A DNA stretch of 64,000 bases, taken from Apostichopus japonicus. Its lineage: Eukaryota > Echinodermata > Holothuroidea > Aspidochirotida > Stichopodidae. This document shows, piece by piece, positions 46,599 through 55,925 of the stretch (within the stretch, counting starts at the first letter, position 1; each line of letters begins with the position of its first letter). The translations under genes were made by a program, and so were the position numbers. The notes under the pieces were generated by a model. It searched no databases. It was given only the letters and a program-made list of their open reading frames with translations, and was not told the origin of the DNA. Location: the NCBI RefSeq assembly GCF_037975245.1, contig NC_092581.1, forward strand, positions 8,548,303-8,612,302, in the 5' to 3' direction.

Positions 46599-46676
46599 AT
46601 GTCAGAGGAGATGAGGAGAATAAAAGATGATGTGCTCCCGCTGCAGAAGCGTCTGGCGAATGGACAAGACAAATAG
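46599..46676 (+). CDS. Exon C of the SAMD3-like gene, with in-frame stop
   Basis: A strong acceptor (TTGTTCCTTTCTCTTCAG) precedes MSEEMRRIKDDVLPLQKRLA, then NGQDK and TAG. Joined in phase 0 to exon B it gives WLFDEDQ followed by MSEEMRRI, matching the (C)xEFxRI block expected next in the family. The TAG at 46674-46676 either ends a short isoform or is a disabling mutation, because downstream exon-like blocks of the same family continue at 49.4 and 52.6 kb. Beyond the stop, a GTATCC donor-like site occurs at about 46711. Confidence 0.5.
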   Translation: MSEEMRRIKDDVLPLQKRLANGQDK

Positions 46677-47228
46677 CCACTGCCCTGATAAGGAGCGGAC
46701 AAGGGAAGAGGTATCCTCACAGATTTTTTTAAGAGGTTGTTTCTGCCATACCTCTCTTCCGGGCAGAGAAAGACCAAGCAGGTACCAATATTCATTTCAT
46801 AATGATATATAACAGCCCTTTAAAATCCAATAAAATGTGGATGCCTACTGGATGTCCCTTGCACTATTGGTGGAAAAAATGCTAGAATCCTGTCGAACTA
46901 GAATGTATAAGAGAGACATACAGGTAGGTATTGGGGTGCCAATAATAACAGGTGAAGAAAAACATGTTGATTAGAGAGGCAATTTCCTATTTTTTGTCTC
47001 AAATATCCAAGCCAGGTAAGTTGTGGGTATTTTCAATGTGTCTTATCTCTAACACGACCGGGTTTCCGCCATAACATTGAAGGGGTGGGGTTAGGGGTGT
47101 TTAATTCTAGCTCATGTTGCCGACGGCAGTAATGTTGCGATCTTGCAGCGGTTGCCAAACTGACGCGAGATCAATGTTTACACTTGTTTACCAGGAGCTC
47201 AGTGAGTGTGTGCAGTCCCATCTCGTCT
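46677..47228. other. Intronic or intergenic DNA, nothing recognised
   Basis: No conserved frame or complete transposon is visible between exon C and the next element. Confidence 0.45.
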
Positions 47229-47655
47229 CAGGCCTGTAAAAAGACGGCAAAACGGGAAGCTCATTGCCGGAAAATCTTGATAACTCGCGGGAAATCTCAC
47301 TTTAACCCTACTTAAATACTACGGTAGGCTATACATGTGCTGCGAATTTTCCTAGGTACCTTGCCAAACAACTGCGAGCTCTTCCCCTGTCTAACACCTG
47401 TTGGTTAACATTTTTGGCACGTATCCAAGGAACGTTTTATGGAGTACACGGCCACCATACACGCATATCACGATATCAAGGGCCCCTATAGCTATGGCCA
47501 TCTTTATTATGAAAGTAAACATTGTAATAACTTATGTTTTAGGCCACTTGGCATGATTAACTCAATGCTAAATATTGTTTCCATGTTCTTGTAGAAAACG
47601 TCAACTTCGCAAAATACAATTAGTTGTGTTTTTGTAGTTACGTGAGATCCGTAAC

Positions 47656-48200
47656 CAGACCTGTCAACCTGCGTGACCCCAAAATAGGGAGAATAACATT
47701 TTTCAGGGCCAAAAAATAGGGAGAACAAAGGGAAAATAGGGAGGTTGGCAATTTTTCAACTGAAATGATATAATTACTTCTAAATAAATATAGTCTACTT
47801 ATGCAATACAGTGAGAGAATCATCCAATCAGTGTTACTTGTTGTAGTTTACAGCAGCTCGCTTCGCTTTCTACAGGGTTTCGTTAGTAGGCTTCCATTTG
47901 AAACAGGGAACAGTGGACTCTGGGTCCTGTGACTTCATGGCTAGTATGCTAGATAGACCCATCAAGCTTGAGACTTGACCGACTGTCTGTCTTGTTCTCG
48001 CGAACTACACTGAACAGCCTTTCCTGTTCAGCGTTACTGTGGGGAAATTACTAAGCATAGGACTAATTGTTGGCTATTTTCAGAAATGTCGCAAGTGTAG
48101 AGCATAAAAAACGGGAGATTAGAATATGAAACCGGGAGGCCGGGAGATTCGGGTAAAAACCGGGAGTCTCCCGGTTAGACCGGGAGAGTTGACAGATATG
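47656..48200. mobile_element. Non-autonomous DNA element with CCGGGAG motif
   Basis: Left end CAGACCTGTCAACCTGCGTG, right end GAGAGTTGACAGATATG. CGTAAC lies directly outside on both sides (47650-47655 and 48201-48206). Left subterminal AAAATAGGGAG words and right subterminal CCGGGAG words are repeated. The TIR resembles a group of fish and invertebrate elements I recall starting CATATCTGTCAAC. Confidence 0.78.
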
Positions 48201-48368
48201 CGTAACCGACAAGGTGGTTAGGCTATTTGCTATGAACTTAACTATGGTAGGATATTATTTGTTCCGTATTTTTGGAAATTCTAAAAAATACTTTCTTTTT
48301 TCCCCCGCATAACACCAGATGTGGTCTTACGGTTTATTCATAAATGGGTGTACTAGAGCCTTGTTTAC

Positions 48369-48755
48369 ATGACATTAGTTGCATTTAGCACAATATGCCA
48401 GTTTCGCGTGAATTTTTCAAAAGTGTTTGGCTCGATCTTTCGTAAAATTTGTAAGGTGTACCAACTTATTTTTCGTAAACAATTTGTAATTTCTCTACTG
48501 ATTTTCAGAGTTTATATCTCCATACAGTCAAGTGACTACGTTGTGTATTGGTATAAACTTATCGCGAATGCAAGAAAACGATGCGGGGATTTCCAGCAGA
48601 CAAATGTTTTTTTTGCGGTATTACTGAGTCAGTTGAAGGGAATCCCGCACCTTAGAGGGAACACTGAACTGAAGTCAAATTCATACGACAGAAAACGTTT
48701 ACTTACTAACATACAATATAAACTAAAAAAAATGTGGAATGGCAATCTTGTTTAA
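48369..48755 (+). CDS. Unassigned 128-codon ORF inside a transposable element
   Basis: An uninterrupted + frame starting MTLVAFSTICQF and ending MWNGNLV before TAA. The second half is basic (ARKRCGDFQQ, SNSYDRKRLLTNIQYKLKKM). An acceptor-like TTTTCAG at about 48508 could start an exon at VYISIQSSDY. It lies within the putative element 47229-49124 and in the presumed intron of the SAMD3-like gene. I recognise no domain. It may be a transposon remnant or chance. Confidence 0.25.
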   Translation: MTLVAFSTICQFRVNFSKVFGSIFRKICKVYQLIFRKQFVISLLIFRVYISIQSSDYVVYWYKLIANARKRCGDFQQTNVFFAVLLSQLKGIPHLRGNTELKSNSYDRKRLLTNIQYKLKKMWNGNLV

Positions 48756-49124
48756 AACAACCTTCCCGCGCTGTGCCGTGGGTGTCAGTGTGATATTGAC
48801 ATTGTCCTTGTGAGTGGTTTGGGTACACATCATTACTCGTTACTCAAGAACTGACAGACTAAAACAGTTTGTTTTAAAAATTATATTTATTAGCTTTTTA
48901 AGTTCAAATTAGCACTGGTCTTCAACGATCGCAAGTTGTTTTAAAGCGCCAAAAAGGTGCACCAAATGGCGCCAATTGCATCCTCATGTTTCAGAAATCT
49001 GTAGCTTGTGAGGGGGGAACATTCCCCCTCTGACACCCCTGCGCCGCGATGGCTGCTTAGCAGCCACATGGTTCGCGGGAAATGATACCTTCCTTGCCGG
49101 AGAAAAACATTTTTTACAGCCCTG

Positions 49125-49410
49125 CCCGTCTGACCCAAAAATAATAACAATTGTGTGGTAGAGAAGAAGGACTTATTCAGGAATTAGGTTTGTGTTCCTT
49201 GTTGAAGTGAGCGTATTCCATAAGCTGTTAAGCACCAATCAATCCTGATTAATATAACTTCTCTGCCAAACCACTCAACTGTATCTTATTCATACAGCGA
49301 TATTTTCGGAAGCAATAGTAGCAGTGTTTTCTCTCCTCAGCTGTCAAATAAACTCACTGGGCTCCTTAAATTGTTAAAAGAAGTACTTAGTAATTTTTTT
49401 TCTTCTACAG
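49125..49410. other. Presumed intron sequence
   Basis: Runs from the hAT-like element to the next 3' splice site, ending with a long pyrimidine tract (TTTTTTTTCTTCTACAG). Confidence 0.45.
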
Positions 49411-49877
49411 AAGCAACTTTGGAGGCTCAGGGGCGTCGGAAGCTATTTGGGATTGGTACGGCAGATCAGAGTGTGGCCATCTATCATAATTATCGGAGGG
49501 ACGTTTGGTAGGTCAAACTATGCTACGCGCCACCATGATTGGCGCGTATCGTAATGGGGAAAATTTTGAAAAAAATGCCTCCCAAATTGCAGGAAATGGC
49601 ACTTCCCGAGCTTGAAAACAAGACCATGCCAGAGTAGTCCGATTAATCTTCTGAAACACATTTTTGAAGTATGTTTCATTTTGGTTCTTTATTTTTTGCC
49701 ATTTTTTTTTTTAAGTCCTACTTTTCTTTTTTTCTTTTTTTTTTGCGCCGTGAATATTGGTCCGGCATTCGCCGAACCTGCCGTACCGGCTCCGACGCCC
49801 CTGAGGCTGCATTACTTTCCATCCCTGTGCTATTTCAAGAGCTGATCACTGACATCTTCTTTCCAGTTGACAAAACG
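49411..49877 (+). pseudogene. Exon F of the SAMD3-like gene, split by a MITE
   Basis: A strong acceptor (TAATTTTTTTTCTTCTACAG) precedes 17 exonic bases, AAGCAACTTTGGAGGCT. A 376-bp MITE follows (49428-49803). Then comes AGGCTGCATTACTTTCC and the rest of the exon up to ACG|GTGAGT (donor at 49878). Dropping the MITE and one AGGCT copy gives a single open frame, ATLEAALLSIPVLFQELI then TDIFFPVDKT, which fits the family's (A)LxxLPxLFxE...FF block. The exon starts with two bases of a split codon and ends on a codon boundary, so it could join exon E in phase. As it stands the frame is interrupted unless the MITE is spliced out. Confidence 0.7.
49428..49803. mobile_element. 376-bp MITE inside a coding exon
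   Basis: Ends CAGGGGCGTCGGAAGC and GGCTCCGACGCCCCTG, with GGTACGGCAG conserved just inside both. The direct repeat AGGCT (49423-49427 and 49804-49808) is the duplicated target. The interior carries an inverted copy of the GC-rich family core (GCGCCACCATGATTGGCGCG, and GGAAATGGCACTTCCCGAG). The 5-bp duplication is shorter than the 8 bp of the hAT-type elements elsewhere in the window. Confidence 0.88.
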
Positions 49878-50839
49878 GTGAGTGTTTTCGATTTATCAGT
49901 ACTTCTCTTATACCATATAGTACCTGTACTTTTGGTGAATAGTGCAACAGTTGACTAGGAGCGACTGCACAGAAGCGTTTTTAGCATTAACAACATCACT
50001 ATCAGTACCAATATCAAATTTTAAGCGCACAGAAACGTACAGTTGGTAGAATTCACTAACAGTGGTGTTAGCATATTACCTAAAGGCCGCACTGAAACTA
50101 ACATTATTGGTGATGTTTTATCAACTCACTAACAGCAATCGGGCACCAATAGTGGCTTTTATTGCACTTAATCTCGTGTTCTCGCATTTGTTTTCATCAA
50201 CATAAGCATAAACATGTGGCGGGTTGCTATTGTCGTAGATTTTGCAGATGACGGCATGAGAAGACAAAGATGTACAGTAGGCCTAATCCTTTAGAAGAAC
50301 AAAGTAAAGTAACTTTATCAGAAAATATTGGTTCTCAAACGCAGTGTTCGAGGATCTTTTCTACATTCTACATTCATTGAAAGAAAAGGTTGGTTAGTTG
50401 CAGGCTACTCCTACAGCGTTCACTTTGGTTGTTATGCTTTGATAAAGTTTGACTGGCTTTCTGCATTGTTTCATAGCTGTGTTTGGCTGACAACATCTTA
50501 TTGTGTTTGATGAAACTACTCCGTATTATACTTTTATTCCTTCAATAAATTATGGAGGTGCAGTGAAAATTAAAGTAACACTGTTTTACCTGTGCTGCAT
50601 CAGGATAGCGTAAAAAGAACAGCTTTTCTTGGAGGTCAAGAGAAATGGGAGAGTCGAACACAACACATTGCACATCATCAGAAGGGTGGTGCGGGGGACT
50701 GAATATTGATAATATGCGCATCTTTGTTAACGCAGACCTGCACTACAATATATGCTCCTGCCAATATTTATTAGCGAAACATTTTCAGTACTCGCTGTGT
50801 TTCCCACAGATGGATCCCTCATTACTTAACATCTATAGG
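49878..50839. other. Presumed intron; possible extra exon start at 50810
   Basis: TTTCCCACAG at 50800-50809 is a fair acceptor, followed by MDPSLLNIY before the insertion at 50840. Without protein similarity and with phase problems toward exon E, this block is not accepted as an exon. Confidence 0.3.
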
Positions 50840-52350
50840 CAGTGGCGGCGCTATGGGGGGCATTTTCTTCTTGGCCCCCGGTTGCGAATTTTTTTTCCAA
50901 ACAGGTTTGCAATTGCGTGTAAATAGGCGCTCATGATTGGTCGGAAAGGTTACGTCATCACGATAGAAACCTTTACTTCCAGGTAACCAAAGTGTCTGCA
51001 TCCATTCGTTGCAACGAAGATATAGCCGTTCAAAATTACCCGAAGCTTTTCGTTGTAGATGTGTTTGGAATTGGTTTAGACATATTGAGCACATTAGTAT
51101 TGTATGATCATCTACTTTGATCGAAGTTTCCTGTGAAGGCATTAGTCGATAACAACGCACAGTAAAATGTTCGTACAGGGTACATCACACATGCGCTGTA
51201 GGCCTATATGTATTATAACTGTGTACACAGTGCAGTGACGGAAAAATATCATACTGTAGCATGTTGGACTCATAATTGACGCACTTAAGGATTTGATCAA
51301 AGATGTATATCAAGGAAAAATCCAAGTCACTCAACTCTATGTGTTTTCATATGTGTAGTTCCTCAGAAATGTTATGATCTCAAAATATTTAAGGTTCTGT
51401 ACTTATACACAGTACAATTTGACCACAAAATGTCTGCCGTGTCAAGTTCTTCCATACATATCCCTAAATTGACACATTCGTCGATTAGCTAACCGTGTAG
51501 TCCAAGCCTTAGTATACATCCATTGACTTTAGATGCTGTTTGCTATGCTCTGAGCCTCTAAGCGCAGACAGGTCAGGTCCCAGAGAGTCGTCTTATCATA
51601 TTGAGGTAATGTTGGTTATTTTTAGGATGTAAGATTTCCAAATGCCCAAAAAACGTGCAAAACTGGGGGGGGGGGGGGTGTTTAAAGCTTAAAAAATACC
51701 ACAATTTGATCAGCAAATAGCTGAAATGGATTCAAACTCATAAATAGTGTAATTCTGCTTGACTGCAAAAAGTTTAAGTGGCTTGCTGTATCGTTGCTAG
51801 TAATAATTGAAGGTGCGTCAATTACGGGGTGCGTCAATTATGAAGCCTTGATTATACACCTGACTAAACTGTTTGCATATTCATTCAAGACTCGTGAAGT
51901 TGATTTTACTGTAGGCCTACCCATTCCACGAAACGAATTCCGATTGCAGTAGAACGGCTCACAAATCTTGAATAACGTAAACACGAACCCAATAGAATGT
52001 AGCGTATGTATCATAAGTAAGGTCAACATGTGATTCAAGCATTAAAAGTAAAGTTAGGGCGTTTGATTGGAACCCCGTAAATATACTTAATTAAGTATCA
52101 GTGTGTAACTCAGTGCATGTCTTCGAAATTCGAAGCTATGCCATTATTGATGCTGACGTCGCGAGCAATCTGATTGGCGGAAAACTGTAATTGCAAACCT
52201 GTTTGGGCAAAAAAATTCGCCCCCGGTTGCCCCCCAGATTGTCAAAAAATTATCACGTGCTGGTCATAAAATGGGTATTTTTGCACCCCAAAATATTTTG
52301 GGTTGCCACTCGTTTGCCACCCCCAATTTTTATGGCTGGGGCCACCACTG
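50840..52350. mobile_element. 1.5-kb hAT-like element
   Basis: Ends CAGTGGCGGCGCTATG and CTGGGGCCACCACTG. Subterminal sequences pair over about 100 bp: GCCCCCGGTTGCGAATTTTT and AAACAGGTTTGCAATT on the left, inverse copies at 52185-52240 on the right. Flanking 8-mers TCTATAGG and TCTATGCA share five bases, a partly eroded 8-bp duplication. A G-run lies at about 51666-51678. The 112-codon minus frame (50822-51160) overlaps the left end and shows no transposase motif. Confidence 0.75.
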
Positions 52351-52579
52351 TCTATGCATGTAATTCTCTGATACAGGGTCAATACTGTCAAGAAATCTTA
52401 AATGCTTAAATTATACCTGAAATATTTTCTGCCTCATCCCAAGTGGGCCACTGGGTTATCCAAAATGTACCTAAAAATGAGATCTGGATGATGATGAACA
52501 TTTTGGGTTATCCATATTAACATCATTCTTTGGCAATATCACAGGTTACCAATTGTGTTATACATATATTTTTCTACAG
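52351..52579. other. Presumed intron
   Basis: No feature except the pyrimidine-rich acceptor TATATTTTTCTACAG immediately before exon E. Confidence 0.4.
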
Positions 52580-52857
52580 ACCGTCAATCCCAGTCATGTC
52601 TACATTAAGATGCAGCCACACCCTACAAAACTGAATAATATACTCTTGTGGTAGATGGGATCGATGTTGCCCGTTCAAATACATCACTTGGAGCAGCCAC
52701 TCTATGGGTCGAATCCTTTTACATTTTCAATCTGAGCTATTCGACATATGTGAGCAACTCGCTAATATTTCTTCAGCGGATAATCTTGATGATAGATGAT
52801 CAACTCCCTGTTGCAAGGACAACAAGGATGCAAGTGAACAAACTAAATGCATGTTAA
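52580..52857 (+). CDS. Terminal exon E of the SAMD3-like gene, with a frameshift
   Basis: Begins after TATTTTTCTACAG and reads TVNPSHVYIKMQPHPTKLNN, then, after a one-base frame change near 52640, VVDGIDVARSNTSLGAATLW, VESFYIFNLSYSTYVSNSLI and FLQRIILMIDD, ending NKLNAC TAA. The pattern VVDG...AAxxxxxSFxxFNLxY...LxFLQRxxLxID is the C-terminal block I associate with SAMD3-like family proteins. The first frame hits TAG at 52652, so as written the exon is shifted. Either a genuine frameshift mutation, a sequencing error or an unrecognised small intron explains this. Phase 0 at its start is compatible with exon F. No AATAAA is seen close downstream. Confidence 0.6.
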
Positions 52858-53464
52858 AGTGTTATACTTGACATGTTGAGCATAGCTACAAGAATCTGTG
52901 TTTGGCTACCAGGCAAGCTTTGGGGGTGATGTCCATTACAGAGACATCACATACTAGGCAAATGGCATAGTGAGGTAGGGTGGTCAGTTCCTTTCCTCCC
53001 CATTGATAACACCAGGTCCTCAAAAAACTCCTCATTCACTAGTGGAAAAAGCCAGGAAATGTAGAACTCGTCAATTTGTATTGATTTGTACATTTCAATT
53101 TTTTTTCAATTGTTGCATTAAAACCTCCTACTTTGTGTGATAACACCATTTGTCCCTTACGCAATTTTATAATATTTTTTAATATGGCCAGTATTTGTTG
53201 CATGTTCAATGCACCATTGTGATGTTTTGTGGTGCCCATCCATCATGGTCATATTGTCAAATTGGAAGGCTGAAAGGTAATAGGTCATGGAAAATACTAA
53301 TTTTGTCATGGAAAATAATTTAATGATTGTAATTCCGTTATAAGATTTCTGTACAATATTCTGTACCTTGCTTGTTAATCTAACATGTTCAATTGACACG
53401 GGGTTCTATAGAAGTGTAGTTGTCACAACTCCTACTAAATGATTAGCTGTATATTTGAGCGAAT
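52858..53464. other. Downstream region, nothing recognised
   Basis: AT-rich, without AATAAA or a conserved frame. The minus frames at 53039-53399 are not supported. Confidence 0.4.
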
Positions 53465-53700
53465 GAGTCTTTGCCCTAAAATTGGTTTGGCCCTTACTCT
53501 TTTTTGGGCGACAAATTTTTTCGGCCCTCATTTTTTGGGGCCAAAACTTTCTTTGACCCTAAAAATTAATTGGTTTGGCCCTTACTCATTTGTGGGCCTA
53601 TAGTTTTGTTGGCCCTAAAATTATGTGGGCCCTACAAAAATTTGGGCCCTAAAATTTGTGAAACCTTCAAATTTGTTGGGCTTAGAGGTATGAGCTCCTG
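53465..53700. repeat. GGGCCCTAAAATTT motif cluster
   Basis: About ten copies of GGCCCT(A/T)A(A/C)(A/T) and its inverse (TTTTGGGGCC, AATTTGGGCCC) in both orientations within 235 bp, including GTTTGGCCCTTACTC twice. Looks like the terminal part of a DNA element made of one self-complementary motif. Confidence 0.75.
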
Positions 53701-53755
53701 CACCATTGGTGCTCTAGTTTACCTAAATTTTATGTATTTTTTATATTTTTTTTAG

Positions 53756-53821
53756 AGACTCCTGCAAGCAGGAACTCGCGAAGAAGCCACAATTGGCTTA
53801 TCAAAGCCGCAAGCTGACGAG
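53756..53821 (+). CDS. Possible 66-bp exon
   Basis: A strong acceptor (TATATTTTTTTTAG) precedes 22 in-frame codons, RLLQAGTREEATIGLSKPQA then DE, ending on a codon boundary at a GTCAGT donor. The symmetric phase and clean splice signals favour a real exon. It lies 0.9 kb after the stop of exon E, so it could belong to an alternative 3' end, a neighbouring gene or a tandem copy. An alternative frame (KQELAKKPQLAYQSRKLT) is also open. No family recognised. Confidence 0.35.
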
Positions 53822-54579
53822 GTCAGTCTCCCAGATGCATATTTAACTTCCATGATTATGAATTGTCAATTGTCTACAGTACAACTCCGTAACTGGATGA
53901 CATACATTAATCTTGGAGTGGAATCGAGCCAGGGACCTTATATATATTGAGATTAGATATTATGTCCGCCACTCAAATATTGAGCCACCATCCCCCCCCC
54001 CCCCACCATGATCGCTGCCCAATGTGTGTTTAAGCAACGGTCAAGGTTCCACGAATAAGTTTCTTGCCAAAAAATGGTATCATCTATGTTTCAAACAAAT
54101 CTATCAATATGCCTAAACTTGCCAAAATCTTCACAGTCTTGTAAATGGTGCGATATATACTAGTCCACAATAGCAGGCGTTTTGCACACAGTTCATTTCG
54201 CATTCATTCAGGCTTTCAAACAAGATTTATGCAATGTACTGTAACACTATGATCTGCTGTTGTTGTGTCATGTCTCTTTTATTTATAAACTATTTCTTAA
54301 AGAGAATTGATACTGTGCTATACAGATGGGCTATGGTATGCATGTGTATGATTATATTCAGTATTGTATTCTTTGAAATTCTTGTATTAGAGCTTACACT
54401 GAGGACCAGGTTTAAGTGCTATACACAGAGGCTATGGTCATGCATGTGTAGGATATATTCTTTGGAATGTTTTCACCTTGTATTAGAGCTTTTAATGAGG
54501 ACCAGTTTTAAGTCATTACACATGCTACTACATTATATATGTTGTTATTGATTAGAGAGTAAATTTTATGATACCTAAT
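53822..54579. repeat. Short duplicated block, no gene
   Basis: TGCATGTGTA(T/G)GAT...TTCTTTG(A/G)AAT...TTGTATTAGAGCTT...GAGGACCAG occurs twice (about 54340-54410 and 54455-54505). A C-run is at 53992-54004. Confidence 0.6.
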
Positions 54580-54706
54580 GTTGTAGTATTTGTTACCATA
54601 TGTTGTAGTTAGTATTTGTTACCATATGTTGTAGTTAGTATTTGTTACCATATGTTGTAGTTATTAGTATTTGTTACCATGTGTTGTAGTTATTAGTATT
54701 TGTAAT
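54580..54706. repeat. 26-bp tandem repeat TTGTAGTTAGTATTTGTTAC
   Basis: About five copies of TTGTAGTTAGTATTTGTTAC-CATATG. The last two contain an extra ATT. The last copy runs into TAATAAAGG. Confidence 0.93.
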
Positions 54707-54789
54707 AAAGGTTACTTCAGAAATTGATTCATTGGTGCTTCTTCTTTTATCCATTTATTGAATTGAATGAGTTTCATGCCAGAATCATT

Positions 54790-55225
54790 TGTAGACCATA
54801 GACTGACTAGTACAGTAGTTAGTCCACCAGCTTAGTCGGTTGTTTTACTGACAAGGATATACCTTAAGCGGTTATCACTGACTAGAGGCCTACCTTAGTC
54901 AGGGATCACTGACTAGAGGAAGCATCTTAAATTAGTCGGTAGAGGCACCACGCTGACTAGCGCTATGTTAGTCAAACTCTAGTCGATGAATGACCGACTA
55001 ATTTATGTTCTAGTTCGTTAATTAGTTGGTGGTCACAAACTAGTCAGGGGAATACCGACTAGTTTGACTGACTAATGTGATCAGTCGGTGAAGTATTTTA
55101 CATTAGTAAGTTTCATTAGTCCAGCCGGATTGACTAGGGATAAACTAGTCGGTAATGATGGACTAGCAGTTGCTTAGTCAGTAGAGGCACCATCCTGACT
55201 AATTTAATATTAGTCGGTATGACCA
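54790..55225. repeat. Compact element made of ACTAGTCGGT motifs
   Basis: More than fifteen occurrences of TAGTC(G/A)G, GACTAG, ACCGACTA and CTGACTAG in both orientations within 435 bp, with longer shared strings such as TTAGTCGGTAGAGGCACCA, found at about 54934 and 55178. A small cluster of the same motif is at 35035-35110. Ends are not sharply definable. Confidence 0.8.
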
Positions 55226-55559
55226 ATTTAGGTTTTCAGTGTTTTACTTTCTTTTTACCCTATATATTCATATTTTGTGTACCTTGTGTATTTTTACATT
55301 TATACTATATTTTTGGTTTGAAATAAAACAAAAAGTACAAAAGAGAAGTTTGAGGCATTGTATTTCAGTTGCTGTAGTTTTCTGGGGCATTATATCCAGA
55401 AACAGTCCTCTTTTTGATTCCTTGCTTAAGGCTGAAGACATTAATGCGATGGTGATTGTGTGGGTTTGTATGTGTGTGTGTATGTGACACTTTCTTGTAA
55501 ACACGATATCTCAATAATTGAAGCTTGTTTTACACTCATACTCTACATGTCGGTAACCT

Positions 55560-55925
55560 ATAAGTTAGAAGACTGCTATTGTTTTTGGTTGAGGTCAAAG
55601 GTCACCGAAGGTCAAACTAAAAACCTTGTAAACTGGTTGTAAAATGCGATATCTTATAGGAAGAGGTAACTTAGAGGATTTCATACTTTGTATGTAGATG
55701 GCCCATATTGTGTAGAAGATCCCTATTATACTGGACGCGTGTCAAAGGTCATTTGAGGTCAGCAGAGGTGAAAGTCTGAAAATCTATTTTTTTTTAAATA
55801 ACTCTAAATGTGAAAGTTTGTTGATGTACAAACTTAGCGCGTAGAATGCCTTTGGTGAGAAAAAATCGCTCTGGAGTTTCATGCGTGTCAAATTCCCTTT
55901 GAGGTCAAGAGAAGTAGTTTTCAGA
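55560..55925. repeat. AGGTCA-rich repeat
   Basis: TGAGGTCAAAGGTCACC and GAAGGTCAAACT (55590-55617), GTCAAAGGTCATTTGAGGTC (about 55741-55760) and TTTGAGGTCAAGAG (about 55898) give at least six AGGTCA half-sites, including direct repeats with 1-bp spacing. The spacing of the blocks (about 150 bp) suggests an eroded tandem or dispersed repeat. Confidence 0.7.

Larger units (their letters stand above)
47229..49124. mobile_element. 1.9-kb hAT-like element
   Basis: Ends CAGGCCTGTAAAAAGACGGC and, inverted, CCGGAGAAAAACATTTTTTACAGCCCTG (in two parts). Outside sequences TCTCGTCT and CCCGTCTG share CGTCT but are offset, so the target duplication is not clean. It contains a nested MITE (47656-48200) and a 128-codon + frame (48369-48755). 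Confidence 0.5.

Noticed and set aside
49867-49877. An 11-bp micro-exon TTGACAAAACG between TTCCAG and GTGAGT
   Set aside because: Better explained as the end of the larger exon starting at 49411 and split by the MITE; the TTCCAG is inside its coding frame (FFPV).
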